The position numbers and the translations under genes were made by a program. Positions 1-11,287 of a stretch of DNA of 64,000 nucleotides are shown here, piece after piece (position 1 is the stretch's first letter; every line of letters starts with the position of its first letter). Where the stretch lies: assembly GCA_016713785.1 (NCBI GenBank), contig JADJOM010000003.1, positions 1,445,501-1,509,500 on the forward strand, given 5' to 3'. Source of the stretch: Gemmatimonadota bacterium. Lineage in GTDB: Bacteria; Gemmatimonadota; Gemmatimonadetes; Gemmatimonadales; GWC2-71-9. The notes beneath the pieces were generated by a model. It was given only the letters and a program-made list of their open reading frames with translations. It searched no databases and had not been told where the DNA came from.

Positions 1-83
1 CGCCCGGGGGAACTCGGGCCCTGGGCCGAGAGGGGGCACGCCACCAGGGCGGCCAGCAGGAGCAGACGGGAGGAGGGCTGCAC
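1..83 (-). CDS. N-terminus of an exported protein (partial)
   Basis: A GTG start at 83 is preceded by an AGGA ribosome-binding sequence. It opens a frame reading MQPSSRLLLLAALVACPLSA and then QGPSSPG before the window ends. Basic residue, hydrophobic core and an A-x-A-like end make this a convincing Sec signal peptide. A Cys lies in the hydrophobic stretch, but the context is not a clear lipobox. The gene lies 47 nt downstream of the kinase gene on the same strand and is probably co-transcribed with it. The mature protein is outside the window, so no function can be given. Confidence 0.55.
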   Translation of the reverse strand, partial: MQPSSRLLLLAALVACPLSAQGPSSPG

Positions 84-130
84 GATCTTCCTGTAGGACG
101 GGTGGAGGCCGGGCCGGGTTCCAGTCAAAG

Positions 131-1765
131 CTAGCGGCCCGGGCCGCCGCCGGCCTCCCGCCACTGTTCAAGGTCGGAGACCCGGGACTCCAGCCGGGCC
201 AGCCGGTCCTCGCCAGCGGCGGGCGCGGTCGCAGCCGCACGAGCCGCCGGCGGCGGCACCGGGCGGCTGGAGGGGGGGAGGGTCACGCCGCCCGGCGGCC
301 GCGGTCCCCGGCCTCCCGCCGCCGCGAGGATGGCGCGGCCGGGCGCCCCGGCCCAGAACAGCCGGAAGAGCCGCTCGCCGATCGGCGCCCGGAGCGGGCT
401 GCGCAGGATCCCGATGATCGCCAGCCCCCGCATCACGTAGGCAGATACGATGATGAACACACCCGGGCGCGACACCTCGAACCACCCCGGCCGCACCTCG
501 GTGCGCATCGCCGCCTTGACCCACCACTGCAGCGCGAAGGTCGCGGCGAACATGGCCACCAGGATGACGAGCTGCCGGCGCCGGCGGGCCACCACGGCGT
601 TGTCCGTGCGCAGCTGGGCCCGCTCCGCCTCGCGTTCGGCCAGGATGGCGCGGAATCCCGCCTGGATGTCCGCGACGTCGAAGCCGCGCTGCCGCAGGCG
701 CCGGGCCTGCTGGACCGTCTGGGCCAGCCGGCCCCACACCACCGCCGCGAACATCACTACCGGCAGCACTACGTCGAGATCGCCGCCGTAGACCTGCCCG
801 AGCACCTGGAGCAGCAGCCAGCCGATGATGATGGCCCCCACCAGGATCAGCGAGGCCTGCCCAGCGTCCTGGGCGAACAGCCGCACCGGGAGGGGCACCT
901 CCGGCCCGGCCAGCTGCGCCGTCTCCAGCGCCTCGACCAGCGCCTCGGCGGTGGCAAAGCGCTCCGCCGCCTCCTTGCGCACCAGCCGGTCGATGGCCGC
1001 GGCGAGCGCGGCGGGGATGTCGGGCCGGAGCGACGCGATCGGGGGCGCCGGCTCGGTGAGCTGCTTGACCAGCAGCTGCTGGGTGGAGGTGCCGGTGAAC
1101 ACCGGCGTGCCGGTCAGGGCGAAGTAGGCGGTGAGCCCCAGGGCATAGAGGTCGCTCCGGCCGTCCACGGTGTCCCCGGACGCCTGCTCGGGACTCATGA
1201 ACTCCGGGGTCCCGACCACCTCACCCACCCGGGTGAGGCCCGGCCGGGCGGCCACCGGCGCGATCTCCCGCGCGATGCCGAAGTCGGTGACCAGCGCGCG
1301 CCCGGTGGCCCGCTCGATCAGGATGTTGTCGGGCTTGATGTCGCGGTGCACCACCCCGCGGCCGTGGGCGTAGGCCAGCGCGTAGGCGGCGTCCTGGAGC
1401 AGGCGCACGACCTCCCGCACGGTAAGCGGCCCGCTCCGGCGCACCCGCCCCGTGAGCGATTCTCCCTCGACGAAGCCCATGGCGAAGGCCAGCAGCCCCG
1501 CCCGTTCCTCGACGGCATGCACCGGGACGATGTTGGGATGGGAGAACGACGCGGCGGTGCGGGTCTCGCGCAGGAACCGCTCGCGCAACTCGGCATTCGC
1601 GGCGAGCTCCGCGGGGAGCACCTTGAGCGCCACGGGCCGGTCGAGCTGGCGGTCGCGGGCCAGGTACACCACCCCCATCCCGCCGCGGCCCAGCTCCCGC
1701 TCGAACGCGTAGCGCTCGCCCAGCTGGGCGCGGAGGTCGGCGAGGGCGTCGATGGGGGTGGTCAC
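131..1765 (-). CDS. Membrane-anchored Ser/Thr protein kinase (PknB type)
   Basis: This 544-residue protein has an N-terminal Hanks-type kinase domain (about residues 20-285). The glycine loop is LGRGGMGVVY, the ATP-contacting lysine is in VALKVL, the catalytic loop is HRDIKPDN, the metal motif is DFG and the activation-segment end is GTPEFMSPEQ, so all key residues are present. The second half has several hydrophobic helices (around residues 300-350, 400-425 and 435-460), then a Pro/Ala-rich tail and a short coiled-coil-like end. The kinase domain should face the cytoplasm. Substrates are unknown. It sits 46 nt downstream of uvrA and may share its transcript. Confidence 0.93.
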   Translation of the reverse strand: MTTPIDALADLRAQLGERYAFERELGRGGMGVVYLARDRQLDRPVALKVLPAELAANAELRERFLRETRTAASFSHPNIVPVHAVEERAGLLAFAMGFVEGESLTGRVRRSGPLTVREVVRLLQDAAYALAYAHGRGVVHRDIKPDNILIERATGRALVTDFGIAREIAPVAARPGLTRVGEVVGTPEFMSPEQASGDTVDGRSDLYALGLTAYFALTGTPVFTGTSTQQLLVKQLTEPAPPIASLRPDIPAALAAAIDRLVRKEAAERFATAEALVEALETAQLAGPEVPLPVRLFAQDAGQASLILVGAIIIGWLLLQVLGQVYGGDLDVVLPVVMFAAVVWGRLAQTVQQARRLRQRGFDVADIQAGFRAILAEREAERAQLRTDNAVVARRRRQLVILVAMFAATFALQWWVKAAMRTEVRPGWFEVSRPGVFIIVSAYVMRGLAIIGILRSPLRAPIGERLFRLFWAGAPGRAILAAAGGRGPRPPGGVTLPPSSRPVPPPAARAAATAPAAGEDRLARLESRVSDLEQWREAGGGPGR

Positions 1766-1811
1766 CAGGCGGAAGGTACAGCGCGCGGGGCGGTGCCCGC
1801 GAGCCCGTGGC

Positions 1812-4670
<2,859 letters not shown>

Positions 4671-4697
4671 AAGCAGGGGAACGTACCCGCGGCGGGA

Positions 4698-4724
4698 GGG
4701 GGATTCAATCCTCGGAAATCCCCC
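4698..4724. terminator. Hairpin between uvrA and upstream membrane gene
   Basis: An 8-bp perfect inverted repeat (GGGGGATT / AATCCCCC) with an 11-nt loop lies in the 79-nt gap between the upstream minus-strand membrane gene and uvrA. No T-tract follows on the minus strand, so termination is only partly supported. It could equally be a processing or leader element for uvrA. Confidence 0.35.
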
Positions 4725-4749
4725 GCAGCGGCGGGTGTCCCCGGGCGGC

Positions 4750-5142
4750 CTACCCCGCGCGCGTCAGCTGGTACACCACGCCGACGGCGTAGAGCAGCAG
4801 CGGCCAGTGGCCCAGCGCCCAGCGCACCCCCTCCCGGACCCGCCGGCCGGCGCGCGCCCAGGCCAGGTGGGCCCCCGCCGCGCCGAGCCCGAACGCCAGC
4901 AGGTAGATCGGAATGCTCAGCGGCCCGAGCCTCTCCGTGGGCAGGCGCGAGAACAGCGCCAGCATCAGGACGATCCCGACGGCACTGAGCGCGTACACGA
5001 CCAGCCGTCCGGCGGTGAAGCGCGCCCGGCTCGAGAGGTCCAGCTCCTCGGCCAGCAGCAGTTCGTCCTCGAGCTCCGCCAGCTCCGTGTCGCTGAACTG
5101 GGTAAGGTCCTCATCGCGCAGGGTGCCGATCTCGAAGGCCAT
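4750..5142 (-). CDS. Small membrane protein, unknown function
   Basis: This is a 130-residue protein when started at the ATG at 5142 (MAFEIGTLRDEDL). That start lies 1 nt past the stop of the upstream gene, so translational coupling favours it over a longer frame beginning at 5214. The first 45 residues are acidic (LAELEDELLLAEELDL). They are followed by three hydrophobic helices, with Arg-rich loops between. I do not recognise the family. It pairs with the next membrane gene upstream as a two-gene unit. Confidence 0.7.
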   Translation of the reverse strand: MAFEIGTLRDEDLTQFSDTELAELEDELLLAEELDLSSRARFTAGRLVVYALSAVGIVLMLALFSRLPTERLGPLSIPIYLLAFGLGAAGAHLAWARAGRRVREGVRWALGHWPLLLYAVGVVYQLTRAG

Positions 5143-5143
5143 G

Positions 5144-5920
5144 CTAGCCCCCCGCCCGCAGGCAGAGGACCGCCCGCGTCTCGGTGGGACGGGTCGCGCC
5201 CGAGACGCCCACACCGGGCTTCTGTCCGTCGCCGACCTGCAGCCCCATCCCGCCCTGGGTCCAGACGTAGAACAGCGACCCGACGTCGGGCCACCGGCTC
5301 AGCTCGGGCAGCGCGCCGAGCCCCGCCGGCAGCGACCACCCCGGGCCGAGGGCACCACACCATTCCCGGGCCTCCGCGAAGGTCCCGCGCCGGACGAAGC
5401 CGCTGTCCGAGAGGAGCACCCAGTGCGGGTCGACGGCCGCGGCGGAGTCCACCGGGGTGCGCCGGCCGCGCGCGCGGGCGTCGATGGCGGCGTTCTGCCG
5501 GTCCACCCAGCCCCCGACCCAGCCACGGACCCCGCGGGTGAGCGCCGCATCCGGTGCCGCCTGCCCCACCACCACGACCAGCACCAGGACCGCCGCGCCG
5601 ACCAGCCCCACCAGGTTCCAGGTCTTGCGCACCCGCTCCCGGATCCGGCGCCACAGCAGGTCGGTGTAGTGGTCGGCCACGCCGATGGCGATCGCCGCCG
5701 CGGGCACCTGGAACACCGAGGTGCCGAACAGCGCCCGGACCAGGCCGGCGGCCACGCCCATGGCGCCGAAGCGGAGGACCAGCCGGGTGAGATTGGTCGC
5801 GGAGAAGATCCCCACCCGCCGCGAGGGGTTGCGCCGGAACTCGAGCAGCTCGCGGACGCGCTCCAGCCGCGCCACCCGTTCGGGCGAGGGCGAACTGACG
5901 ATCCGGGGCGGCGGGGGCAT
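5144..5920 (-). CDS. Membrane protein with C-terminal DUF1566/Lcl-like domain
   Basis: The 258-residue product begins with a charged helix (SPERVARLERVRELLEFRR). Hydrophobic segments follow around residues 50-75 and 105-125, then a soluble C-terminal part. That part has the pattern WSLPAGLGALPELSRW ... FYVWTQGG ... RAVLCLR. It resembles the Lcl/DUF1566 fold, where a mode-like residue string, a W/T pair and a final RCVR-like strand recur, but this assignment is tentative. The gene is translationally coupled to the small membrane protein downstream, and its own start at 5920 faces the divergent TPR operon. Confidence 0.65.
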   Translation of the reverse strand: MPPPPRIVSSPSPERVARLERVRELLEFRRNPSRRVGIFSATNLTRLVLRFGAMGVAAGLVRALFGTSVFQVPAAAIAIGVADHYTDLLWRRIRERVRKTWNLVGLVGAAVLVLVVVVGQAAPDAALTRGVRGWVGGWVDRQNAAIDARARGRRTPVDSAAAVDPHWVLLSDSGFVRRGTFAEAREWCGALGPGWSLPAGLGALPELSRWPDVGSLFYVWTQGGMGLQVGDGQKPGVGVSGATRPTETRAVLCLRAGG

Positions 5921-6042
5921 GGCCGCAAGGTAGGCGGCAGGGTGGAGGCGTTCAACCTTGCGGTGGCGTGGTGAAAGGCGAACGGGACCGGGCTATTATT
6001 CGGCGGCGTGCGCGTGGGCCCTCACCCCTTCCCGACCCGCTG

Positions 6043-6840
6043 ATGACCTCGTACCGGAGCCGGGCCACCGGCCTCGATTCGCTGCTCGACGAGCTGTTCG
6101 GCACCGCGGGCCTCGAGGGCGACCTCCCGGCGGACATCCCCGATGCCGGCTACCCGCTGCGTCCGTTCGCCGGAGCGTCGCCGCAGGATGATCTCGTGGC
6201 CACCGAGCCACGGACCGACGAGTCGCCGGCCGAACGGCTGTATCGGCGCGCGGTGGAGGCGGCCAGCCGCGGGCGGGTGAGCGAGGCCATCCACCGGTAT
6301 CGCGAGCTCCTGGCCGTCGATCCGGGCAACGTGAGTGCGCGGAACAATCTCTCCGCGCTGCTCGAGACCACCGGCGACCCGGCCGAGGCACTGGAGCAGC
6401 TCAGCGCCGCGCTCCGGGTGGCCCCCGACAACGTCAACATGCTGGTCTCCCGGGCGGCCATCCACGGCCGGCTCAAGTCGTACGGCGACGCCGAGCAGGA
6501 CCTGCGTCGCGCCCTCCGCCTCTCCCCCGAACATCCCCAGGCCCACCTGACCCTGGGCCTGATCCTGTGGCGCAAGGGTGTGCCGAAGGAAGCGGCCGAG
6601 GCGCTGCGGCGAGCCATCGCCCTGGAGCCCGGGAACGCCACCGCCTTCTATTATCTGGGCGAGGCGCTCAACCAGGCCGGGGACCTGCCCGGCGCCCGCG
6701 CCGCGCTGGAGTCCTCCGCCACCCTCGGCCCCGACCATGGCCGCACCTTTCGCCTGCTGGGGCGGGTCCTCGACCGCCTCGGCAAGCCGGACGAGGCCAT
6801 GGCCATGTACCGCCGCGCGAAGGCCGTGGGCGACGCATGA
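6043..6840 (+). CDS. TPR-repeat protein
   Basis: I start this 265-residue protein at the ATG at 6043 (MTSYRSRATGLDSLLDELFG). The longer upstream extension is Arg-rich and carries no domain. From about residue 60 on there are at least five tetratricopeptide repeats, recognisable by the spaced A/G/Y/A positions in motifs such as AIHRYRELLAVDPGNVSARN and ALRRAIALEPGNATAFYYLG. It is likely a cytoplasmic scaffold. It is the first gene of a five-gene overlapping operon with an ABC exporter. A TATTAT sequence at 5994-5999 could be the -10 element. Confidence 0.85.
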   Translation: MTSYRSRATGLDSLLDELFGTAGLEGDLPADIPDAGYPLRPFAGASPQDDLVATEPRTDESPAERLYRRAVEAASRGRVSEAIHRYRELLAVDPGNVSARNNLSALLETTGDPAEALEQLSAALRVAPDNVNMLVSRAAIHGRLKSYGDAEQDLRRALRLSPEHPQAHLTLGLILWRKGVPKEAAEALRRAIALEPGNATAFYYLGEALNQAGDLPGARAALESSATLGPDHGRTFRLLGRVLDRLGKPDEAMAMYRRAKAVGDA

Positions 6841-7331
6841 TCCAGGTGGTCGAACAGCCGCTCGCCGGCCTCCCGGTGGACGCCGTGGTCCGCGCCGCGG
6901 ATGAGACGCTCGGCCCCGTGGGGCTGGTGAGCCGGCAGCTCGATGCCGCGGCCGGCCCCGCGGGCGAGGCGCAGCGGCGGGTGCAGGCCCCGCTGCAGGT
7001 CGGCGCCGCGGTGATCACCGGGGCCGGTGACCTGGCCGCCGAGTTCATCCTCCATGTGGTGGTCCAGGACGCCGACCGCCCCGCCACGCGGGAGACGCTC
7101 CGCCGCGCCCTCGCCTCCGCCTGGCACCGGGCGGAGGGATGGCAGCTGCGCTCGGTCGGAGCGGCGCTCTCCGGGTTGGTCGTGGGGGATGACGATGCCG
7201 CCCACGCCCTGGTGGAGAGCTTCCGCGACCGGCCCGACGCGACCGGATTCCCGGCCGAGCTGCACGTGACCATCGACCGGCCGGAGCAGCGCCAGGCCCT
7301 GGCGCCCTGGCTCGGCGACGGGGCGCGATGA
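6837..7331 (+). CDS. Degenerate macro-domain-like protein
   Basis: A 164-residue protein whose ATG overlaps the previous stop (ATGA). The first 70 residues follow the macro-domain plan: a strand ending VDAVVRAADETLG where macro domains have VDAIVNAANxxL, then QLDAAAGP in the place of the helix with AAGP, then a strand GAAVITGAGDLAAEFILHVV, matching the VGxAxxTxGYxLxxxxIIHxV pattern. The Asn residues that contact ADP-ribose are replaced (N to R/D), so nucleotide binding may be altered or lost. The family assignment is by pattern only. The last 60 residues are less typical. Confidence 0.6.
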   Translation: MIQVVEQPLAGLPVDAVVRAADETLGPVGLVSRQLDAAAGPAGEAQRRVQAPLQVGAAVITGAGDLAAEFILHVVVQDADRPATRETLRRALASAWHRAEGWQLRSVGAALSGLVVGDDDAAHALVESFRDRPDATGFPAELHVTIDRPEQRQALAPWLGDGAR

Positions 7332-8833
7332 GCCGACGGACGCTCGCCGGGCTCATCCTGTTGGCGTGGTTCGGGGCCCTGGGCTGGCTGGTGCAGCGCC
7401 AGTACGGCCCCGGCCCCGGCGGTGCCGAGTCGGCAGCGCGCTGGCCGGTGCCGCCCGGCTCCGCGTTCCTCGCCGTGCGGCTCGGCGACCGCCAGATCGG
7501 GCTCGCCACCGCCACGGTGGATACCCTGGGCGACAGCCTCCGGGTCAGCGACCTCACCACCATTGACCTCCCCGCCGTGGACACCACCCCGCGCCGCACC
7601 AGCGCCCGGGTGGTGGCGATGTACTCGCGCGGGCTGCAGCTGCTCCGGTGGCAGGCCGACGTGCTCACCGAGCAGGGGCGGGTGGCCTCCGAGGGGACAG
7701 TCTCAGGCGATACGCTGCTCACCGAGATCGTGACGGCGGCCGGGGCGACGCCGGAGACCCTGCAGGTGCGGCTGCGCCGGCCGGTGATCCTGCCGGGCGC
7801 GATCACCCTGGTGGTCGCCTCGCGGCGGCTGCCGCGCGTGGGCGACAAGCTCAACCTCGAGGTCTACGACCCGCTGGACCACGAGGTCCGGCTGGCCCGG
7901 CTCCAGGTCACGGCCGAGTCGCTGTTCACGGTGGCCGACAGCGCCGAGTTCTCCCCGGACCTCCGGCGCTGGGCGGCGGTGCACAGCGACACGGTGCGCG
8001 CCTGGCGACTCGACGGCGCGGAGGCGGGGCTGCCCGTGGCGCGATGGATCGACGCCGCGGGCATGCCGGTACGGGTGGAGCATCCGCTCGGCGCCACCCT
8101 GGACCGCTCCGCGTTCGAGCTGGTGCAGACCAACTTCCGGGCCCAGCAGCGGGCGTACTGGGACACCACGGTCGCCGCCCCCGACCTGCGGCGCTTCGGC
8201 GGGCTGCCCGCACGGCGGGGCACGCTGCGCGCCGTCGCGAGCCGGCAGGGCGGCCGCCCGATGCACCTGCCCATCCCCGCGGGAATGGCCGGCGCCGGAC
8301 AGGCGTGGCGCGCGGATACCCTGGGCCGGGACACCACCATGGCCGATGACAGCCTGGCGCCGATGCCGCCGGTGGCGGAACCGCTGCTGGCCGACGACGG
8401 CACCCTCGCCCGCGAGGCGGCGGCCATCGTGGGCGCCGAGCGGCGGCCCGAGGTGATGGCCCGGCGGCTGAATGACTGGGTCCGGCGGTCGATTACTGTT
8501 CGGGAGGGGCCCGGGCAGGCGCCCGCCGCGGTGACCCTGGCCCGGCGGCGGGGCTCGCCGGCGGAGCGGATCAGCCTGCTGGTGGGGCTGGCGCGGACCG
8601 CGGGGCTGCGGGCCCGCCGGGTCTGGGGCCTGGCGCTGGTGGAGGGCCGCTGGCAGCAGCGCGGCTGGGTGGAGGTGTGGGCCGACCGCTGGCTCGCGGT
8701 GGACCCGGACGTCGCGGCGATCCCGCCCGGCGCCGATCGCGTGCGCCTGGCCACCGGGGGCCAGCCACGCCTGCTCGATCTCGCCGTCGGCGCGGGCGCG
8801 CTCCGGCTCCAGGTTCTCGAGGACGACCGATGA
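7328..8833 (+). CDS. Transglutaminase-like protein, apparently non-catalytic
   Basis: A 501-residue protein starting at the ATGA overlap with the macro-domain gene. An N-terminal hydrophobic segment (LAGLILLAWFGALGWLV) anchors or exports it. Residues about 360-480 resemble the transglutaminase core: a helix LLVGLARTAGLRARRVWGL, then WQQRGWVEVW, then WLAVDPD. In active members the first helix is preceded by GxC and the middle motif contains H-x-W. Here these positions read GSP and R-G-W, and only the Asp (VDPD) remains. It may serve as a binding module. The large N-terminal beta-rich part (30-350) is unrecognised. Confidence 0.7.
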   Translation: MSRRTLAGLILLAWFGALGWLVQRQYGPGPGGAESAARWPVPPGSAFLAVRLGDRQIGLATATVDTLGDSLRVSDLTTIDLPAVDTTPRRTSARVVAMYSRGLQLLRWQADVLTEQGRVASEGTVSGDTLLTEIVTAAGATPETLQVRLRRPVILPGAITLVVASRRLPRVGDKLNLEVYDPLDHEVRLARLQVTAESLFTVADSAEFSPDLRRWAAVHSDTVRAWRLDGAEAGLPVARWIDAAGMPVRVEHPLGATLDRSAFELVQTNFRAQQRAYWDTTVAAPDLRRFGGLPARRGTLRAVASRQGGRPMHLPIPAGMAGAGQAWRADTLGRDTTMADDSLAPMPPVAEPLLADDGTLAREAAAIVGAERRPEVMARRLNDWVRRSITVREGPGQAPAAVTLARRRGSPAERISLLVGLARTAGLRARRVWGLALVEGRWQQRGWVEVWADRWLAVDPDVAAIPPGADRVRLATGGQPRLLDLAVGAGALRLQVLEDDR

Positions 8834-9585
8834 TCCGGCTGACCGGCCTGACCAAGCGCTACGGCAAGTTCACCGCGGTGGATGCCATCGACCTCGAGAT
8901 CCGGCGGGGCGAGCTGTTCGGCTTCCTGGGCCCCAATGGCGCCGGCAAGACCACCACCATGCGGATGATCGCCGGCATCCTCCAGCCCACCGCGGGCCGG
9001 ATCGAGATCGCCGGCGATGACCTCGCCCGCGACCCGATCCGCGCCAAGAGCCGCCTCGGGTTCATCCCGGACCGGCCATTCGTCTACGACAAGCTCACCG
9101 GGGCGGAGTTCCTGCGGTTCGTGGCCGCGCTCTACGGACAGGACGGCGAGCCCATCGAGCGCCGCATGGCGGAGCTGCTCGACCTCTTCGAGCTCACGCC
9201 CTGGAAGGACGAGCTGGTCGAGAGCTACAGCCACGGCATGCGGCAGAAGCTGATCATCTCGAGCGCGCTGCTGCACAAGCCCGAAGTGATCGTGGTGGAC
9301 GAGCCCATGGTCGGGCTCGACCCCAAGGGGCAGAAGTTCCTCAAGGACCTCTTCCGCGCCTTCGTGGAGCGGGGCGGCACGGTGCTCATGAGCACCCATA
9401 CCCTCGACACCGTCGAGGAGATGTGCGACCGCATCGGGATCATCGCCGGCGGGAAGATCCTGGCCTGCGGTACCATGGCCGAGATCCGGCAGCGGTTCCA
9501 GGGCGGCGACCAGAAGCTCGAGGAGCTGTTCCTCAAGCTCACCGGCGGCATCATCGAGCGGGAGATGGATGCCATCCTCGAGTGA
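8830..9585 (+). CDS. ABC transporter ATP-binding protein (ABC-2 export type)
   Basis: A 251-residue ATPase started at the ATG at 8830, which overlaps the stop of the transglutaminase-like gene. It has Walker A GPNGAGKTT, a signature in the variant form SHGMRQK, Walker B VIVVDEPMVGLDP and an H-loop STHTLDTVEE. It powers the membrane permease encoded immediately downstream, with which it overlaps by 17 nt. The substrate is not evident. Operon mates (TPR, macro-like and transglutaminase-like proteins) suggest a peptide or envelope component rather than a nutrient. Confidence 0.93.
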   Translation: MIRLTGLTKRYGKFTAVDAIDLEIRRGELFGFLGPNGAGKTTTMRMIAGILQPTAGRIEIAGDDLARDPIRAKSRLGFIPDRPFVYDKLTGAEFLRFVAALYGQDGEPIERRMAELLDLFELTPWKDELVESYSHGMRQKLIISSALLHKPEVIVVDEPMVGLDPKGQKFLKDLFRAFVERGGTVLMSTHTLDTVEEMCDRIGIIAGGKILACGTMAEIRQRFQGGDQKLEELFLKLTGGIIEREMDAILE

Positions 9586-11275
9586 GCTGCCCCAGCCGTC
9601 GCTGCAGACCATCACCACGCCCAAGTGGCGCAGCGCCCTCAACCGGCTGCGCCAGGAGCGGGCCGGGGGCAACGGCAAGTTCTTCCTGCTGGCGCTGGTG
9701 GCGCTCGGGTTCTGGGCTGCGGTGTTCGGGCTCAGCTACAAGATCCTGAACTACATCCAGTCCACCAGCGAGGTGGGCGTCCCGCTCGCCGCCAAGTTCC
9801 TGAGCATCATCCTGCTCGCCTTCGCCTCGCTGCTGCTGCTCTCCAACCTGATCACCGCGCTGTCGAGCTTCTTCCTGGCCAAGGACCTCGACCTGCTGGT
9901 CTCCTCGCCCACCGACTGGCTCCGCCTGTACCTGGCCAAGCTGGGCGAGACGCTGCTGCACTCCTCGTGGATGGTGGCGCTGATGGCGGTGCCGATCTTC
10001 ACCGCCTACGGGATGGTCTTCGAGGGCGGCCCCCTCTTCCCCCTGGTGGTGATCGGGGCGCTGCTGCCCTACTTCATCCTGCCCTCGGTGCTGGGCTCCG
10101 CCATCACGCTCATCCTGGTCAACGTCTTCCCGGCCCGGCGCACCCGGGACCTGCTCAGCCTGATCGCGCTCGGCGCCTTCGGCGGCCTGGCCCTGCTCTT
10201 CCGCCTGGTGCGGCCCGAGCAGCTGGTGCGCCCCGAGGGGGTGCGCAACCTGCTCGACTACCTCTCCGGACTGCAGGCCCCCACCAGCCCGTTCCTGCCC
10301 AGCGAATGGGCCACCGCGATGATCATGAACTGGCTCCGCCAGGTGGCCGACCCGCTGCCCATCCTGCTGCTGTGGACCACGGCGCCGGCGTTCATCGTCC
10401 TGGGCGCCATGCTGCACGCGCGGCTGTACCACGCCGGCTACTCCAAGGCGCAGGAGGGGGCGGAGAAGTTCGTCCGGGCGCGGGGCTGGTCGGGGATCAC
10501 GGCGCGGCTGTTCCGGGGGATGCCGCCGGCCCGCCGGGAGTTCGTGCTCAAGGACCTGCGGGTGTTCTTCCGCGACACCACGCAGTGGAGCCAGCTCATC
10601 CTGCTGGCGGTGCTGCTCGTGGTCTACGTCTTCAACATCAAGTCCCTGCCGCTCTTTTCGGGCGAGAAGGTCCCGGTGTTCCTGGTGTCGCTGGTGGTGT
10701 TCCTCAACCTGGGACTGGCGGGCTTCGTGCTCGCCGCCATCGCGGCGCGGTTCGTCTTTCCCGCGGTCTCGCTCGAGGGGAAGCAGATGTGGCTGCTCCG
10801 CTCCAGCCCGCTCGACCTCCAGGCGCTGCTGTGGAGCAAGTACTGGACGGGCACCCTGCCGCTGCTCGTCCTGGCCGTGGTGATCACCTTCAGCACCAAT
10901 GTGCTGCTGCGCGCCACGACCTTCATGATGGCCATCAGCCTCGGCACTATCGTCCTGCTCACCTTCGCGATCAGCGCCATGGCCCTGGGCTTCGGCGCAC
11001 TGTACCCGCGCTTCGACACCGAGAACGCCGCGCAGATCCCCACGAGCTTCGGCGGCATGGTGTTCATGATGTCGGCGATCGTGCTGCTCGGCGTCGTGCT
11101 GGTGCTCGAGGCCGCCCCCGTGCTCGGCTACCTGCGGGCCCAGCTGCAGGGCGACACGCCGGTCCCGGGACCGTGGATGGTAGGCTCGCTGGTGGCAGTG
11201 GTGGTGGTCTGCATCGCCGCCACGATCATTCCCCTGCGCCTCGGCCTGCGGCGCATCGAGGCGATGGAGTTCTAG
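9569..11275 (+). CDS. ABC-2 type exporter permease
   Basis: This 568-residue integral membrane protein has about twelve hydrophobic segments arranged in two halves around a polar middle (near residues 285-335). It overlaps the ATPase gene and ends the operon at 11275. The ATG at 9569 gives a short soluble N-terminus (MPSSSELPQPSLQTITTPKW) before the first helix. The double-size layout resembles the large two-half ABC-2 exporters whose substrates are mostly unknown. The stop lies 12 nt from that of the convergent dehydratase gene. Confidence 0.88.
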   Translation: MPSSSELPQPSLQTITTPKWRSALNRLRQERAGGNGKFFLLALVALGFWAAVFGLSYKILNYIQSTSEVGVPLAAKFLSIILLAFASLLLLSNLITALSSFFLAKDLDLLVSSPTDWLRLYLAKLGETLLHSSWMVALMAVPIFTAYGMVFEGGPLFPLVVIGALLPYFILPSVLGSAITLILVNVFPARRTRDLLSLIALGAFGGLALLFRLVRPEQLVRPEGVRNLLDYLSGLQAPTSPFLPSEWATAMIMNWLRQVADPLPILLLWTTAPAFIVLGAMLHARLYHAGYSKAQEGAEKFVRARGWSGITARLFRGMPPARREFVLKDLRVFFRDTTQWSQLILLAVLLVVYVFNIKSLPLFSGEKVPVFLVSLVVFLNLGLAGFVLAAIAARFVFPAVSLEGKQMWLLRSSPLDLQALLWSKYWTGTLPLLVLAVVITFSTNVLLRATTFMMAISLGTIVLLTFAISAMALGFGALYPRFDTENAAQIPTSFGGMVFMMSAIVLLGVVLVLEAAPVLGYLRAQLQGDTPVPGPWMVGSLVAVVVVCIAATIIPLRLGLRRIEAMEF

Positions 11276-11287
11276 CCCGGCCCGACC

